From: Niabella insulamsoli
GTDB taxonomy: Bacteria > Bacteroidota > Bacteroidia > Chitinophagales > Chitinophagaceae
Reading direction: 5' to 3'
DNA: 64,000 nucleotides
NCBI RefSeq assembly: GCF_039652435.2
Contig: NZ_CP190246.1
Location: 186,001 to 250,000, forward strand
The position numbers and the translations under genes are program-made. The notes under the pieces were generated by a model. That model saw nothing but the letters and a program-made list of their open reading frames with translations. It ran no database searches and was not told the DNA's origin. This document shows, one piece after another, positions 25,292 to 33,253 of this stretch (positions are counted from its first letter, which is position 1; each line of letters starts with the position of its first letter).

Positions 25292-25313
25292 GCCCGGCTC
25301 AGGCAAGCCGGGC
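25292..25313. repeat. Strong hairpin in the divergent gap before the PAP2-like gene
   Basis: GCCCGGCT (25292-25299) pairs exactly with AGCCGGGC (25306-25313) around a six-base loop. No T-run follows on either strand, so a simple terminator is unlikely. The shared 13-mer CGCCGCGCAGGGT lies just upstream at 25267-25279. Confidence 0.45.
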
Positions 25314-25454
25314 CTAAATCTTTACTTTGACCAGATTCCGATTTAGAAAGACTAAAAATTTTAAGTAAAGATATTTGATGGAGCAGGCGAGGGCAATCGC
25401 TAATAGTAGTGAGGCACCGGCCTTTGTTTGGCGGCGGCTTGGCAATAATTCCAT

Positions 25455-25462
25455 TACTTTTG
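25455..25462 (+). promoter_or_regulatory. -7 promoter element for the PAP2-like gene
   Basis: TACTTTTG matches TAnnTTTG and ends eight bases before ATG 25471. This supports that ATG as the start, rather than an upstream TTG or ATG that would add an N-terminal part with no family resemblance. Confidence 0.5.
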
Positions 25463-25470
25463 CGGCAGAT

Positions 25471-26154
25471 ATGGCTACGAAACTTTTTGTTACTTCAGAA
25501 GGATTACAACAGGCAGATGAAAAGCAGGCGCATTGGATGTTGAGGGCAACGGCCCACTTCCTGTCCTATCTTTTTCACCCGGTATTCGTGCCGCTGTATG
25601 TGATCGCCTTTTTACTTTTTACCGAGCCGTTTCTTTTTGTTGGCGCTTCGCCGCAGGAAAAAGTGCTTACCCTTGGGCGCGCTTTCATTAACTACACCTT
25701 TTTCCCGCTGATCAGCGTTTTGTTGCTGAAAGGTTTGGGCCTGATCGGCTCGATAAAATTACAGGACCGGAAAGACCGCATTATTCCGTTTATCATTTGT
25801 AATATCTGGTATTTTTGGATCTGGTATGTGTGGCGCGGCCTGCCGGGCGCCCCTCAGTTTTTGATCGTTTTTGCACTAAGTGTGTTTTTGGCTTCTTCTA
25901 TTGGCTTGCTGGCCAATATTTATCTGAAGATTAGCATGCATGGTATTGCTATGGGAACGGCCACTTCCTTTCTTTGTCTTTTGAGCCTCGACGCTTCAGC
26001 GCCAAATCTTACCATTTACCTGGCTGCGGCAATTTTGCTTACAGGGCTTGTTGGCACTTCGAGGCTGTTGCTGGGCGAACATTCACCCGGAGAATATTAT
26101 TGGGGCCTGGCGGCTAGCGCTCTTGCCGTGTTTATTGCGAGCCTGGTGGCATAA
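25471..26154 (+). CDS. PAP2-like integral membrane protein
   Basis: The 228-residue protein (start MATKLFVTSEGL) has about six hydrophobic helices. The final part, SRLLLGEHSPGEYYWGLAAS, resembles the C-terminal SRxxxxxHxxxD motif of PAP2 phosphatases with Glu-Tyr in place of the Asp step. A KLQDRKDRIIPF loop sits where the first PAP2 motif would be. I therefore call it PAP2-like, possibly inactive or with another specificity. The frame is open upstream to about 25375, but the -7 element and the loss of hydrophobic pattern before 25471 argue for the shorter form. It is divergent from the TPR regulator gene. Confidence 0.75.
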   Translation: MATKLFVTSEGLQQADEKQAHWMLRATAHFLSYLFHPVFVPLYVIAFLLFTEPFLFVGASPQEKVLTLGRAFINYTFFPLISVLLLKGLGLIGSIKLQDRKDRIIPFIICNIWYFWIWYVWRGLPGAPQFLIVFALSVFLASSIGLLANIYLKISMHGIAMGTATSFLCLLSLDASAPNLTIYLAAAILLTGLVGTSRLLLGEHSPGEYYWGLAASALAVFIASLVA

Positions 26155-26208
26155 CCTGGTTTTGTTTTTACTAATCGGCACGGGCACTAAAAATTCCATG
26201 AGCGGTAA

Positions 26209-26238
26209 TTGGTAAATTCATTTTTTTATTTAGTTTCG
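26209..26238 (+). promoter_or_regulatory. Possible promoter of the M16 protease genes
   Basis: TTG (26209-26211), 19 bases and TAGTTTCG (26231-26238) approximate the -33/-7 pattern with one mismatch in the -7. It would give a leader of about 140 bases before 26382; no structured RNA was recognised in that leader. Confidence 0.3.
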
Positions 26239-26381
26239 TACAAACTAACAAGTAACCTATTCTTTGTCTATCATTTTTTAATCATAAATCAGATAAAATA
26301 GTTGCCTGATTGTTGTAATGTACCCCATGAGAAACAACCGGAGCTATCTTATCTGTCCTAAAAAGCAATAAAATAATAAGA

Positions 26382-27698
26382 ATGAAAAAAATCAGCATTG
26401 GCTTTTTGCTGGTCATGGGAGCGTTGCCTGCCATGGCGCAAAAAGTAAAATTTTCGGAATTCGACCTTAGTAACGGCTTGCACGTAGTGCTGCATGAAGA
26501 TCACAAAGCGCCTGTAGTTGTTACATCTGTAATGTATCATGTAGGGAGCAAAGACGAAGTGCCGGGCCACACGGGCATGGCGCATTTTTTTGAGCACCTG
26601 TTGTTTGAAGGTTCAAAAAATATCGACAGGGGCCAGTTCATGAAAATTGTTTCGCAAAACGGCGGACAGAATAATGCCAATACCAGCCAGGACCGCACTT
26701 ATTATTTTGAAGTGTTTCCCAGCAACCAGCTCGAAACCGGCCTATGGCTCGAAAGCGAAAGATTAATGCATCCTATCATCAACGAAGTGGGCGTTAAAAC
26801 CCAGAATGAAGTGGTGAAGGAAGAAAAGCGCCTGCGGATTGATAACAGTCCTTACGGCAATCTGATTTCTTCCGTTTTTTCAAAATTGTTTACCAAGCAC
26901 CCTTATCGCTGGCCGATTATCGGTAGCATGGAAGATCTGGACAATACCAAACTGCCCGATTTTTTAGCGTTTAATAAAAAATATTATGCGCCGAACAATG
27001 CGGTATTAATAGTTGCAGGCGATATCGATCCGGTAAAAACAAAAAAACTCGTGGAAGCTTATTTTGGCCCTATTCCAAAAGGCAGCGCCATTCCACGTGT
27101 GGAGGTTGAGGAAGTGCCTATTACCACAACCATCGTTGATACCGCCTACGATGCCAACATTCAGATACCCGCCATCATTGCTGCTTATCGCACGCCGGGC
27201 ATGAAAGCCAAAGACGCACTCGCGCTTGATATGGCATCACAAATTTTGAGTGGAGGCGCCAGCAGCCGGATGTATAAAAAGATGGTCGATCAAAAAAAGA
27301 ACGCACTGCAGGTGGCGGCTTTCAATTATACGCTCGAAGACTACGGCGCTTATTTAACTTTTGCGCTGCCCAACGGGAATCAAAACCTGGACAGCCTTTT
27401 AGAAGATATGGATGAAGAAATCGCCAGGCTGCAAAATGCCCTGATTTCTGATGAGGAATTTACCAAATTGCAAAACCAGGCTGAGAATGATTTTGTAAGC
27501 AGCAACAATGCGATGCAGGGTATTGCCGAGAGCCTCGCCAACGGTTACACTTTTCACGGAAACACGAATTATCTCAATACAGAGCTCGATCGCATCAAAT
27601 CGATTACCCGGCAGGATATACAGGATGTGGCGAAAAAGTATTTAAATAAAAATCAAAGAGTGGTAATTTATTATCTTCCTAAAAAGGAAGCGAAGTAG
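26382..27698 (+). CDS. M16 zinc protease, catalytic member of a pair
   Basis: The 438-residue protein has a signal peptide (MKKISIGFLLVMGALPAMAQ). The inverted zinc motif HFFEH is at 68-72, and the third zinc ligand Glu is 76 residues further on, in QNEVVKEEKRLR (Glu148), as in pitrilysin and processing-peptidase families. The second half carries the ILSGGASSRMYKKMVDQK segment typical of the C-terminal M16 domain. It should degrade peptides in the periplasm, acting as a heterodimer with the next gene product, which lacks the zinc motif. The downstream start is 83 bp away with a very similar leader sequence. Confidence 0.94.
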   Translation: MKKISIGFLLVMGALPAMAQKVKFSEFDLSNGLHVVLHEDHKAPVVVTSVMYHVGSKDEVPGHTGMAHFFEHLLFEGSKNIDRGQFMKIVSQNGGQNNANTSQDRTYYFEVFPSNQLETGLWLESERLMHPIINEVGVKTQNEVVKEEKRLRIDNSPYGNLISSVFSKLFTKHPYRWPIIGSMEDLDNTKLPDFLAFNKKYYAPNNAVLIVAGDIDPVKTKKLVEAYFGPIPKGSAIPRVEVEEVPITTTIVDTAYDANIQIPAIIAAYRTPGMKAKDALALDMASQILSGGASSRMYKKMVDQKKNALQVAAFNYTLEDYGAYLTFALPNGNQNLDSLLEDMDEEIARLQNALISDEEFTKLQNQAENDFVSSNNAMQGIAESLANGYTFHGNTNYLNTELDRIKSITRQDIQDVAKKYLNKNQRVVIYYLPKKEAK

Positions 27699-27781
27699 AA
27701 AACTAATCATCACGGAGGACGAAGATTCCCCGTCTGCAAGCATTATTTAATCAGCTCTGTAAAGCATAAAATAAAATCAGA

Positions 27782-29851
27782 ATGAAAAAAATATTTACAG
27801 CATTAACCACAGCATTGCTACTTGCCGCGACGGTTTTTGCGCAACCTATCGATAGAAGTAAAAAGCCTAAAGCCGGCCCGCCGCCTGCAATTAAAATTGC
27901 GGATCCCGCCCAGTTCAAATTGTCAAACGGCATGACGATTTTGGTAGTAGAAGATCATAAGCTGCCGCGCGTGACAGCCTCTTTAATCACCGACCGCGGC
28001 GATATTGTTGAAGGCGAAAAAGCGGGCGTGATCGGACTGATGGGCAGCATGCTCAATGAAGGGACGGAGCATTTGTCTAAAGAAGCGTTTGACGAGAAAG
28101 TGGATATGATGGGAGCAACTGTTTCCCTGAACTCCGGCGGCGGTTATGTAGCCGCGCTGACCCGCTATTTTGAACCCAGCCTGATGTTGATGGCCGACGC
28201 CTTGCTGCATCCGGCCTTTGAAAACGAGAATTTTGAAAAGCTGAAATCGCAGGAAATTACCGGCCTGAAGTCTCAGGAAAAGAGCGCCAAAGCCATTTCT
28301 GCCCGTGTGGTGAATGCACTTTATTACGGCCCCACCACTGCCCGGGGCGAGTTTCAAACCATCAAAAGCACGGAAGCCTTGACGATCGACGATGTAAAAG
28401 CCGCTTATCGCAAATACCTGAGCCCCGCCAGCAGCATCCTCACTTTCGTGGGCGATATTACGGTGGAACAGGCCAAAGCGCTGGCTACAAAAGCATTTGG
28501 CAAATGGACCGGAGAAAAATTAACCATCGCCAAAAATGTTCCGGTTGCGAATCCGGGTGTTACCGAAATCGACCTGATTGATGTTCCCAATGCAGTTCAA
28601 AGTGAAATTACGGTTGGTAACCTCATCTCAAACCCGTACAGTAATCCGGATTATCATGCGCTGATTTTGGCCAATCATATTTTGGGGGGCGGCGCAGAAA
28701 GTAAGCTGTTCATGAACCTCCGCGAAAAACATGGCTTTACCTATGGCAGCTACAGCAATGTGGGTTCCGATCGGTATCAAACTACTTTTAAAGCCGGCGC
28801 TTCGGTTCGGAATGAGAAAGTAGACAGCGCCGTAGCTGAAATAATCACAGAGCTGGATAATATGCGGAACGGAAATATCACAGAAGAAGAACTGGCCACA
28901 TCGAAGGCTGTTTATAACGGTATCTTCGCGATGCGGATGGAAAACCCGCAAACCGCAGCCAGCTACGCCACAACGATTTTAATCAATAACCTGCCTAAGG
29001 ATTACTATCGCACTTATCTGCAAAAAATAAATGCCGTAACCGTCGCTGATATCAAAAGAGTTGCCCAAAAATATTTCAATACAGCCGACACGCGCATCGT
29101 TGTGGTGGGGAAAGCTTCTGTTGTGAAGCCAGGCCTGGAGCGCCTCGGCTACCCTGTGAAGTTGTATGATGCGTTTGCTGAACCGGTAAAAGCAACTGCT
29201 CCAACTGCCGATCCTGATATGACCGCACAAAAGGTAATTGACAATTATATCAACGCGATCGGAGGAAAAGAGGCTTTGTCTAAAGTGAAATCAATAAGCG
29301 CGGATGTAACTATGAATGTGAGCGGGCAATCTTTAAGTGGTGTTTTCAAAAAAGCGGCGCCCAATAAAGTATTGATGCATATCAGTATGCAAGGCATGAC
29401 GGTAATGAAAATGGTGTACGACGGCAATAAAGGATATCAGGAGCAAATGGGACAGAAAAAGGAAATGGACGCGGAGACAGTGGCGTCCTATGCCGACAAC
29501 AAAGGCATTTTCGAACAACAATTCTATAGTGGCGAAGGCTTTAAATTGTCAGCTCCTGTTGTAGAAAAAGTAAATGGAGAAGATGCATACAAAATTGTAG
29601 TGACGAAACCCAGCGGTAAAACAAGTACCGAGTATTATAGTGCGAAAACCGGCCTGCTCCTGCGCGAAGAATCAAAAATAAAGGCCGCCGGCCAGGAGAT
29701 TGAGCAGGCAATGGATTTTGGAAATTATACAACCGTTAATGGCGTGAAATTGCCAGGTTCCATGTCGCAAAGCGTGATGGGGCAGGCTTTTGAGATGACC
29801 ATGAGCAATTATAAAGTGAATGAAGGCGTAAGCGATGACGACTTTAAATAG
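27782..29851 (+). CDS. Inactive-type M16 subunit fused to a LolA-like domain
   Basis: The 689-residue protein has a signal peptide ending VFAQP and two M16 domains (about 35-460). At the HxxEH position it reads GVIGLMGSMLNEGTEH, so zinc cannot be bound. The LREKHGFTYGSYSNVG segment supplies the substrate-binding residues typical of the non-catalytic partner. From about 480 there is an extra domain of about 200 residues (DMTAQKVIDNYINAIGGKEALSKVKSI... to the end) resembling LolA/outer-membrane lipoprotein-sorting folds. I infer that it pairs with the upstream protease and that the extra domain binds lipidated or hydrophobic peptides. Confidence 0.88.
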   Translation: MKKIFTALTTALLLAATVFAQPIDRSKKPKAGPPPAIKIADPAQFKLSNGMTILVVEDHKLPRVTASLITDRGDIVEGEKAGVIGLMGSMLNEGTEHLSKEAFDEKVDMMGATVSLNSGGGYVAALTRYFEPSLMLMADALLHPAFENENFEKLKSQEITGLKSQEKSAKAISARVVNALYYGPTTARGEFQTIKSTEALTIDDVKAAYRKYLSPASSILTFVGDITVEQAKALATKAFGKWTGEKLTIAKNVPVANPGVTEIDLIDVPNAVQSEITVGNLISNPYSNPDYHALILANHILGGGAESKLFMNLREKHGFTYGSYSNVGSDRYQTTFKAGASVRNEKVDSAVAEIITELDNMRNGNITEEELATSKAVYNGIFAMRMENPQTAASYATTILINNLPKDYYRTYLQKINAVTVADIKRVAQKYFNTADTRIVVVGKASVVKPGLERLGYPVKLYDAFAEPVKATAPTADPDMTAQKVIDNYINAIGGKEALSKVKSISADVTMNVSGQSLSGVFKKAAPNKVLMHISMQGMTVMKMVYDGNKGYQEQMGQKKEMDAETVASYADNKGIFEQQFYSGEGFKLSAPVVEKVNGEDAYKIVVTKPSGKTSTEYYSAKTGLLLREESKIKAAGQEIEQAMDFGNYTTVNGVKLPGSMSQSVMGQAFEMTMSNYKVNEGVSDDDFK

Positions 29852-29881
29852 CGTCTGCGCAGCAGAATTTTAATCAAACAG

Positions 29882-29920
29882 AAGAGGATAATAACGATGA
29901 AGTTGTTATCCTCTTTTTTT
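29882..29920 (+). terminator. Rho-independent terminator after the M16 genes
   Basis: GAGGATAATAAC and GTTGTTATCCTC form a 12-bp stem with one G-T wobble, followed by a run of seven or more T. Confidence 0.8.
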
Positions 29921-29949
29921 AGTTCAATTCGCAATGATTAAAAACGGTG

Positions 29950-32304
29950 TTACATTTTTACGCCCACACGCAGGGCTTTCAGGCCAATAACATCTTGCAG
30001 TTCTTCTAATTCCAGTTTTTCCAGATCATCGTTCAACAAACCTTCTTCCTGCAAATAGTTGATAAAAGAAAGATACTCTTCGCCCTCTTTTTGATCAAAA
30101 TAAATCAGCGCTATTTTACCGGGTTGCGTCAAACGTTCTGTGCTGTTTTTGATATGAACTTTGTCAATTCTTTTTTTGATAATATGATAGCGGATATTGT
30201 AACCGCCTTCCACATCGAAGCGGTGTTCGTCCGTTCTAAAACTGATATCAATAGGATTGGTATAAACAAAAATCAATTGCGTCGTTTGCAGCGGCGTCTC
30301 CATTTGAGGAAGCAGGCTGTTCGATAATTTCGCAATCTCCGCCATGCTACGCAGCTGCCATAGCCTCAGGTTTTTCAAATACATCAGATCGAAAGGCGTA
30401 CCCGGCGTTATCGACTGGCCGATATAAATATCGTATTCGACACCATCTGTTCTCAGTTTTTCAAAATAACAGGGATAGGCTTTTTGCAACTCTTCATTCA
30501 TCCCATCCAGGTATTTGTTGATAGAAGTATTGATGAGTTGCATCGAATGCTCTAGCTGCCGGCGATGCCGCCATGCCTCGCCTTTTTCCGGATGAATAGC
30601 CGCGAGGTATTGATCAATGAGGCCCGTCATTACCGGGTTTTTCCCTTTAAAATGCAAAAGAAAAGGCAAGATGTCATCGCTCAAAAAATGGTTGAGCCTT
30701 ATCTCGTCATTGGCGTTTAAATGGCCCTCTAACTGGCTAAGCCATTTGCTACACTTATACACGTATTCGTCTGTTAGCCCCAACGCATTTTGTTCTCTAA
30801 GCGAACCTAAAATCTCTTTCAATAATTTTACCTGCCAAATCATATCTTCCCGCAGGGCGTTATTACGGGCCTGCGTGGAATTACGCATATCAATGGCGCC
30901 ATACAAAGGATAAACTTTCTCAAATTTTATCTGCACCTCTTTATTGGCGTCTAATCCCTGCTCCTGGCGGTGGAGATAGTGCCAGGCAGCTTCATTAAAA
31001 CGCCACTGAACAGCGGGTTGCAAAGAAGTAAACTTATTTTTAATGACTTTGTCTATCTCATTCTCAAAATCGAGCAAAGTGTTTTGAACCAGCTGCGTCA
31101 GAAGAGGTACCGCCGGCTCCAGCCGCGAAATGATTTGCTCATCCAGCAATGTATTTTCTATCGAATATAATTCAAAGGCACCGATCAACTTCTTGTTATA
31201 ATAAAGCGGCGCCAGCAAATAGCTTTTAATGTCAGAACCGGCAAAGAGCGAGGTGAATTTATGTTCGGATATATTATTTTGTTGAAGATCGCGGTAATAT
31301 AGAAGGCGCGGGTGCTCAATAAATTCCTCGATAAAGGGTTCGAGAAAATCAGGGGGAAGCTGTTTTTTTCTGCTCAGCGCAAACAGGATGCTGTTGCTGT
31401 AAGCTTCCATGTTAGGAATTTTTTTATCGTTGATGCGAATCAGCGGCATCAGGCCAAACCTGATTTGATTGCTGCCCGCCATCGTTTGCAGGTTTTTTTC
31501 GATAATCGAAAATTCGAAATGGCAGTCAGCGTTTTCATTGTTGATGACCGCGTCTGCAATGGTTGATAAAGCGTGCTCGCTGGTAATATCAGTAATCGTG
31601 ATTACCGAAACGCCCGAAAATTTAAATTTCGACAGCGGCAATATTTCCTGCAACACGGAAGTGTCGTTTCGCTCCTCAAACTCAAGTGGGAACAATTCAA
31701 TCTTCAATTCAGGCAACGGCCCTTCATGCGTAACTTCTATAAAACTGGTATCCACATTGATGCGGAAATGCCGGTTGAGGCCGGTTTCCTCATCCACCAG
31801 TGATTTTAAGATCTCTACCTTATGATGTTTTGATGCGTTGTAAAACTTCTGCAGGATAAAACTGTAAATCATGTGATGTTTCTTCCTGATCCTTGCTGCT
31901 ACATCATCATCGCAACTGCCGGGAAGCATTTCTCCGGCTGCCGCCTGCTCAATCAGGTTAAAAAATTTGGCTGATCCGTAAAAGACAATCGGCGAGAGCG
32001 GCGTAGATAAACCCCAGTAAGTGCTGCCTTCTTCGGCCGTAACGGGCGTGAGCGCCATATACATCAGGTCTAATAATGGCTTGTATTGCTCCATATCCTG
32101 CGGAGCGATTTCACCTTCCAGTTCAGGAAAAGCTGAAAATTTATCAAGAATAACCTGGTAGATTTCTTTTTTAACGGTATCCCGCGTATTTAAACGCCGC
32201 CTTAAAAAATCAAGAAAAGGTTTAAAGGACAGTGAAATGTTTAATTCGGGCTCCTGGTCTTCTAACAGGTGATTACCTGCTAAATCGAAAATTTTGTATT
32301 GCAT
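29950..32304 (-). CDS. Large GAF-domain protein with a cyclase-like DMRNST motif
   Basis: The 784-residue cytoplasmic protein has no signal peptide. About 300-435 fits a GAF-like fold (FTSLFAGSDIKSYLLAPLYYNKKLIGAFELYS). It is followed by KVYPLYGAIDMRNSTQARN near 475-490, which resembles the DIRGST metal-binding start of class III nucleotide cyclases. No second catalytic motif (NxxGD) was found. The C-terminal region (about 600-784) is helical and then beta-rich. The family appears to be a Bacteroidota-specific conserved GAF protein of unknown role; enzymatic activity is unproven. It is transcribed alone, 97 bp after the PAP2 phosphatase gene. Confidence 0.78.
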   Translation of the reverse strand: MQYKIFDLAGNHLLEDQEPELNISLSFKPFLDFLRRRLNTRDTVKKEIYQVILDKFSAFPELEGEIAPQDMEQYKPLLDLMYMALTPVTAEEGSTYWGLSTPLSPIVFYGSAKFFNLIEQAAAGEMLPGSCDDDVAARIRKKHHMIYSFILQKFYNASKHHKVEILKSLVDEETGLNRHFRINVDTSFIEVTHEGPLPELKIELFPLEFEERNDTSVLQEILPLSKFKFSGVSVITITDITSEHALSTIADAVINNENADCHFEFSIIEKNLQTMAGSNQIRFGLMPLIRINDKKIPNMEAYSNSILFALSRKKQLPPDFLEPFIEEFIEHPRLLYYRDLQQNNISEHKFTSLFAGSDIKSYLLAPLYYNKKLIGAFELYSIENTLLDEQIISRLEPAVPLLTQLVQNTLLDFENEIDKVIKNKFTSLQPAVQWRFNEAAWHYLHRQEQGLDANKEVQIKFEKVYPLYGAIDMRNSTQARNNALREDMIWQVKLLKEILGSLREQNALGLTDEYVYKCSKWLSQLEGHLNANDEIRLNHFLSDDILPFLLHFKGKNPVMTGLIDQYLAAIHPEKGEAWRHRRQLEHSMQLINTSINKYLDGMNEELQKAYPCYFEKLRTDGVEYDIYIGQSITPGTPFDLMYLKNLRLWQLRSMAEIAKLSNSLLPQMETPLQTTQLIFVYTNPIDISFRTDEHRFDVEGGYNIRYHIIKKRIDKVHIKNSTERLTQPGKIALIYFDQKEGEEYLSFINYLQEEGLLNDDLEKLELEELQDVIGLKALRVGVKM

Positions 32305-32401
32305 GACACATACGCTTAATGATTATACATGTTGCGGTTTATTACAACAAGTATAGCTTTCTTATTGTTTACTTAAAGACGTTTGAAACGTCATTTTACT
32401 T

Positions 32402-33235
32402 TTACGGAACGCGAAGCATCCTCTTTTTTTTGTGGCTGCTTGCGTACACCGCTTTGGTGACAAAATGCCCCAGCGCGGCGCCCATCAATACGTCGCTTGC
32501 CCAGTGCCTGTTATGATAAATGCGCGAGGCCGCCGTAACCGAAGCCAGTGAATACACCACCGGCGCAACCCATTTCTTCTCAGGAAATTCGAGCGCAATA
32601 GCCGTTGCTACTGTAAAAATCGTATTGGTATGGCCCGAAGGCGATGATGTATATTTACGTTTGCTGAACGGCAATGCATAGTCGAAAGGCGTTTGCGTAG
32701 CATCCGGGCGCCGTCGCCGGATCAGTTTTTTGGCGGCCGTATAAACGACTGTTGAAATCACCAATGACTTACCGCCCGCTAATCCTATGTGCTGCATCTT
32801 TTCATTTTTCGTCACCAGCCCGCCCGCATAAACCGCCGGAAAGAGGTAAAGCCCGTAGAAGTTTCCAAAAGGTTCAACCGTGTTTGCAATGCTATTCGAA
32901 AAATTATTCTGATTGGCTAACGCAACGCTTTTTATTGTTTTGTCCGCCAGCATCAACCCGCCAATGCCGGTCATAATACCGCCAAACTTTACCCAGTCCT
33001 TTTTTTGCCAATGCGCCGGGCGGCCAACGGTATATTTCAGGTCTGTCCAATAGCTTTTTAAATATGCAGCATTTAATTTATATCGCAGCGAATCATCAAG
33101 CGGGTCGTTATTTTTTTGGGATGGCACCGGCGATGCCTGCGGCAGCGTATCCATTGAGGAGACCTCCTGCGCCGCGGACATTTTTAAGGTGAGCATTAAC
33201 CAAATTTCCAGTAAAGCAACTATTTTATACAACAT
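32402..33235 (-). CDS. PAP2-family phosphatase
   Basis: The 277-residue exported or membrane protein has all three PAP2 motifs: KKLIRRRRP (motif 1), SSPSGHTNTIF (motif 2, His near 198) and SRIYHNRHWASDVLMG (motif 3). This indicates acid phosphatase activity on lipid phosphates such as undecaprenyl pyrophosphate or phosphatidate. The N-terminus is a signal-like helix (MLYKIVALLEIWLMLTLKMSAAQ). The start lies 15 bp after the stop of the metallophosphatase-barrel gene, and a TAACTTTG element overlaps that stop. It may therefore be both co-transcribed and separately transcribed. Confidence 0.92.
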   Translation of the reverse strand: MLYKIVALLEIWLMLTLKMSAAQEVSSMDTLPQASPVPSQKNNDPLDDSLRYKLNAAYLKSYWTDLKYTVGRPAHWQKKDWVKFGGIMTGIGGLMLADKTIKSVALANQNNFSNSIANTVEPFGNFYGLYLFPAVYAGGLVTKNEKMQHIGLAGGKSLVISTVVYTAAKKLIRRRRPDATQTPFDYALPFSKRKYTSSPSGHTNTIFTVATAIALEFPEKKWVAPVVYSLASVTAASRIYHNRHWASDVLMGAALGHFVTKAVYASSHKKKRMLRVP

Positions 33236-33245
33236 AAGCAGCAGT

Positions 33246-33253
33246 CAAAGTTA
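33246..33253 (-). promoter_or_regulatory. -7 element before the PAP2 phosphatase gene
   Basis: On the minus strand it reads TAACTTTG, an exact TAnnTTTG match, ten bases before the ATG and overlapping the stop codon of the upstream gene. It may be an internal promoter. Confidence 0.35.
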
